From Phenylobacterium sp. (GTDB lineage Bacteria > Pseudomonadota > Alphaproteobacteria > Caulobacterales > Caulobacteraceae), in assembly GCA_017991675.1 (NCBI GenBank), contig JAGOQB010000004.1, forward strand, positions 124,001 to 188,000: 64,000 bases of DNA. Reading direction: 5' to 3'. Shown in pieces: positions 62,336-64,000 of this stretch (positions are counted from its first letter, which is position 1; every line of letters starts with the position of its first letter). Both the position numbers and the translations under genes were made by a program. The notes under the pieces are model-generated. The model searched no databases, was not told the DNA's origin, and worked only from the letters and a program-made list of their open reading frames with translations.

Positions 62336-63331
62336 ATGAGAGATTTCAAGGGTATGAAGCGCCAGCGCGGCCGCAATCGTGGCGGCGGCGGCGGCGGAAA
62401 GCCTCAGCAGCAGAACGCGAACAGGGCCTTCGATTCGAACGGTCCTGACGGCGTGAAGGTGCGCGGCAACGCCCAGCACGTCTTCGAAAAGTACCAGCAG
62501 CTCGCCCGCGACGCCTCGTCGTCGGGCGACCGCGTTCTGGCTGAGAACTACCTGCAGCACGCCGAGCACTACTTCCGCACCGTGCGCGCCATGCAGCCGA
62601 CCAAGCCCGCCGCCGAGATCCTTGGCCGCGACAATTATTCGGGCGGCCTCGACATCGACTTCGAGGACGAGAGCGGCGCCCAGGCGGCGGCTGCAGCGGC
62701 CGAAGCCGAAGCGGCCAACGGCGAGAGCGAAGCCTCAGAAGGCGGCGATGGCGAGGGTCAGCAGGCCCGCGGCGAGCGCTGGCGCGACCGTGACGATCGC
62801 CAAGATCGTCAGGACCGCCAACGCGACGACCGTCCGCGCGACCGCGACGATCGCCAAAGAAACGACCGCTTCGAAGGCCGCAACCGCGACCGCAACGAGC
62901 GTTTTCGTGACCGCGACGACCGTCCCCGCGACGGCCAGCGCGACGACCGCCAGCGTGACGACCGTCCGCGCGCTGAACGCGAAGACCGCCGCGACCGCGA
63001 CGATCGTCCGCGCAGCGAGCGCTTCGAAGGCCGCCGCGACCGCGAGGAACGCGGCGAGCGCCAGGACCGTCCCGAACGCGATCCGCTGGCCGTGGTCGAA
63101 CCGCAGGCCGCGCCGCTGGTCGCCGCCGAGGAAAAGAGCTCTCCGGTGCTGCGCGACGAGGATGGCGGCGAAAGCCACGCCCCGGCCTTCCTGAAGCCCC
63201 CCCGCGCACCCCGCGCCCCCAAGGCCGAGGCCCCCGCCGCCGACGGCGAGGAAAAGCCCAAGGCCCGCCGTCGCCGCGCGCCGCGCAGCTTCGAGGGCGG
63301 CGAAACCTCCAACGAGACCGAGGAGGCCTGA
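62336..63331 (+). CDS. DUF4167 domain protein with Arg/Asp-rich disordered tail
   Basis: The 331-residue protein has a basic, Gly-rich N-terminus (MKRQRGRNRGGGGGG), the DUF4167 helical domain VKVRGNAQHVFEKYQQLARDASSSGDRVLAENYLQHAEHYFRTVRAM (about residues 40-88), then a long low-complexity tail of Asp-Arg-Asp-Asp-Arg and Arg-Asp-Arg repeats, then an Ala/Pro-rich end. Such basic-acidic disordered tails often bind RNA or ribosomes; the family is known from alphaproteobacteria beside prmC but its function is not established. The repeat tail is encoded by short near-repeats of GACCGCGACGA-type DNA. A strong terminator follows. Confidence 0.88.
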   Translation: MRDFKGMKRQRGRNRGGGGGGKPQQQNANRAFDSNGPDGVKVRGNAQHVFEKYQQLARDASSSGDRVLAENYLQHAEHYFRTVRAMQPTKPAAEILGRDNYSGGLDIDFEDESGAQAAAAAAEAEAANGESEASEGGDGEGQQARGERWRDRDDRQDRQDRQRDDRPRDRDDRQRNDRFEGRNRDRNERFRDRDDRPRDGQRDDRQRDDRPRAEREDRRDRDDRPRSERFEGRRDREERGERQDRPERDPLAVVEPQAAPLVAAEEKSSPVLRDEDGGESHAPAFLKPPRAPRAPKAEAPAADGEEKPKARRRRAPRSFEGGETSNETEEA

Positions 63332-63360
63332 GGCCTGAAAGCCTGGGCTCTGAAACGATC

Positions 63361-63390
63361 AACCCCTCCCTTCCGGGAGGGGTTTTTCTT
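63361..63390 (+). terminator. Rho-independent terminator of the DUF4167 gene
   Basis: AACCCCTCCC (63361-63370) and GGGAGGGGTT (63375-63384) form a perfect 10-bp stem with a TTCC loop, then TTTTTCTTT. It ends the DUF4167 mRNA about 30 bp after its stop and may also serve the convergent receptor gene. Confidence 0.93.
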
Positions 63391-63398
63391 TGGCCGAT

Positions 63399-64000
63399 CT
63401 AGAACTTGTAGCCGACCCCGAGGCGGAAGCTGCGCCCGGGCAGCGGCGCCAGGTCCTTCAGGAACGAGGCGTGCTCGCGCGCCTCGGCGTCGTTGAGGTT
63501 CCGCCCTTCCAGGAACAGCCGCAGCTTGCGGTCGGCGAACGGCGTGGCCGACAGATAGGCGTTGATCGTCTGGTAGCTGTCGGTCGGCAGCTCGAAATCG
63601 GCCACGCGATCCTGCTCGCCCACATGACGCAGCTCCAGCTTGCCGGTCCACCAGTCGCCGTCGAACACCGCCCGGCCGGTCACCGACCACGGCGGGATGC
63701 GGGCCGGCGGACCAAGGTCGGTGTCGCCGTGGACATAGTCGGCCGCGCCCTGCAGCGAGAAGCTGCGCGCGCCGTCCTGCCACAGCCGGTACGAGGCCTC
63801 GGCCTCGGCGCCGTAAAACGTCGCGTCGGTCTGCAGGTAGTCGAAGACCGCAAAGCCGCTCTCCGGGTCGACCTGGCCGTTCGGGCGCAGGTCGATGAAG
63901 CCGTCGTACTTCACGGCGAAGGCGTGCAGGTCGATCTCCCAAGGGCCCTCGCCGTAGTGCACCGTGGCGTCGAGCGAGTAGGAGACCTCCGAATCCAGGT
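63399..64000 (-). CDS. TonB-dependent outer-membrane receptor, C-terminal part (cut by window edge)
   Basis: About 200 C-terminal residues are present; the frame runs off the right edge. The alternating-strand beta-barrel pattern is clear (FYGAEAEASYRLW, FSLQGAADYVHG, WWTGKLELRHVGEQDRV, INAYLSATPF) and it ends with the aromatic signature FRLGVGYKF, the C-terminal Phe needed for outer-membrane insertion. This is the barrel end of a TonB-dependent receptor; the ligand (siderophore, vitamin or sugar) lies in missing parts. The plug and TonB box are outside the window. No start is in this window. Confidence 0.88.
   Translation of the reverse strand, partial: LDSEVSYSLDATVHYGEGPWEIDLHAFAVKYDGFIDLRPNGQVDPESGFAVFDYLQTDATFYGAEAEASYRLWQDGARSFSLQGAADYVHGDTDLGPPARIPPWSVTGRAVFDGDWWTGKLELRHVGEQDRVADFELPTDSYQTINAYLSATPFADRKLRLFLEGRNLNDAEAREHASFLKDLAPLPGRSFRLGVGYKF

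Noticed and set aside
62780-63060. A CRISPR array, because of repeated GACCGCGACGA-type units
   Set aside because: The repeats are short, in frame, of irregular spacing and encode the Asp/Arg-rich tail of the DUF4167 protein; there are no constant repeats with unique spacers.

Overview
The window is a high-GC, densely coded chromosomal segment of an alphaproteobacterium of the order Caulobacterales (Caulobacter/Phenylobacterium-like). The evidence is the cell-cycle regulator ctrA with a promoter rich in GANTC and TTAA, the Caulobacter-type flagellar cluster fliF-fliG-fliH(flbE)-fliN-flbD-flhA, a circularly permuted two-piece tmRNA gene beside an SspB-alpha adaptor, a DUF4167 gene behind prmC, and frequent GTG/TTG starts. 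I see no rRNA, no tRNA, no CRISPR array, no transposase and no prophage. This is core chromosome with two kinds of small dispersed inverted repeat.

Layout. 1-4122: a truncated methyltransferase, a membrane-anchored trypsin-like protease, a HAD phosphatase, and serB and miaA, whose start codons overlap head to head. 4167-8760: a branched-chain amino-acid block in which an apparent leader peptide and attenuator precede ilvB; a SnoaL-like gene separates ilvB from ilvH; then an unknown secreted protein and an aquaporin. 9007-14714: a universal stress protein, a YciB-like membrane protein, permuted ssrA (tag ANDNFAEEVRLAA), sspB, a thioesterase, a C13 caspase-like protease and a beta-lactamase-fold membrane hydrolase. 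14866-22155: flagellar MS-ring/C-ring genes, the sigma-54 activator flbD, a 122-bp MITE-like element, then flhA. 22163-27279 (mostly minus): acetyltransferase, DUF4282 protein, fliI-fliJ with a GH10 xylanase overlapping fliJ, and a short-chain dehydrogenase.

27397-34726: ctrA with its control region and terminator, an M28 membrane peptidase, YceI, ArsC, an M23 peptidase and a double TetR protein. 34771-41469 (minus): two tiny secreted proteins, a zinc alcohol dehydrogenase, an envelope protein, a hydrolase, a DUF4166 dehydrogenase, an FkbM methyltransferase and ubiG. 41646-50577: lysC (probable CTG start), a TetR-controlled three-gene minus operon, an MFS transporter divergent from a cysteine-rich regulator with matching operator-like repeats, an AAC(6')-like acetyltransferase and a membrane hydrolase. 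50824-64000: ptsP, a RodZ-like protein, a LOG protein, ispG, a tandem pair of uncharacterised paralogues, prfA, BrkB, MOSC, prmC, DUF4167, and the C-terminus of a TonB-dependent receptor.

Genes that work together: ilvB/ilvH (acetolactate synthase), ssrA/sspB (tagging of stalled-ribosome products and delivery to ClpXP), prfA/prmC (release factor and its glutamine methyltransferase), the flagellar genes with FlbD and CtrA, and lysC/serB/ilv in amino-acid synthesis. I found no single obvious new defence or biosynthetic system. The least explained items are the tandem paralogues at 56402-57484, the divergent operator pair at 47615-47690, the MITE before flhA and the two tiny secreted proteins at 34771-35240.
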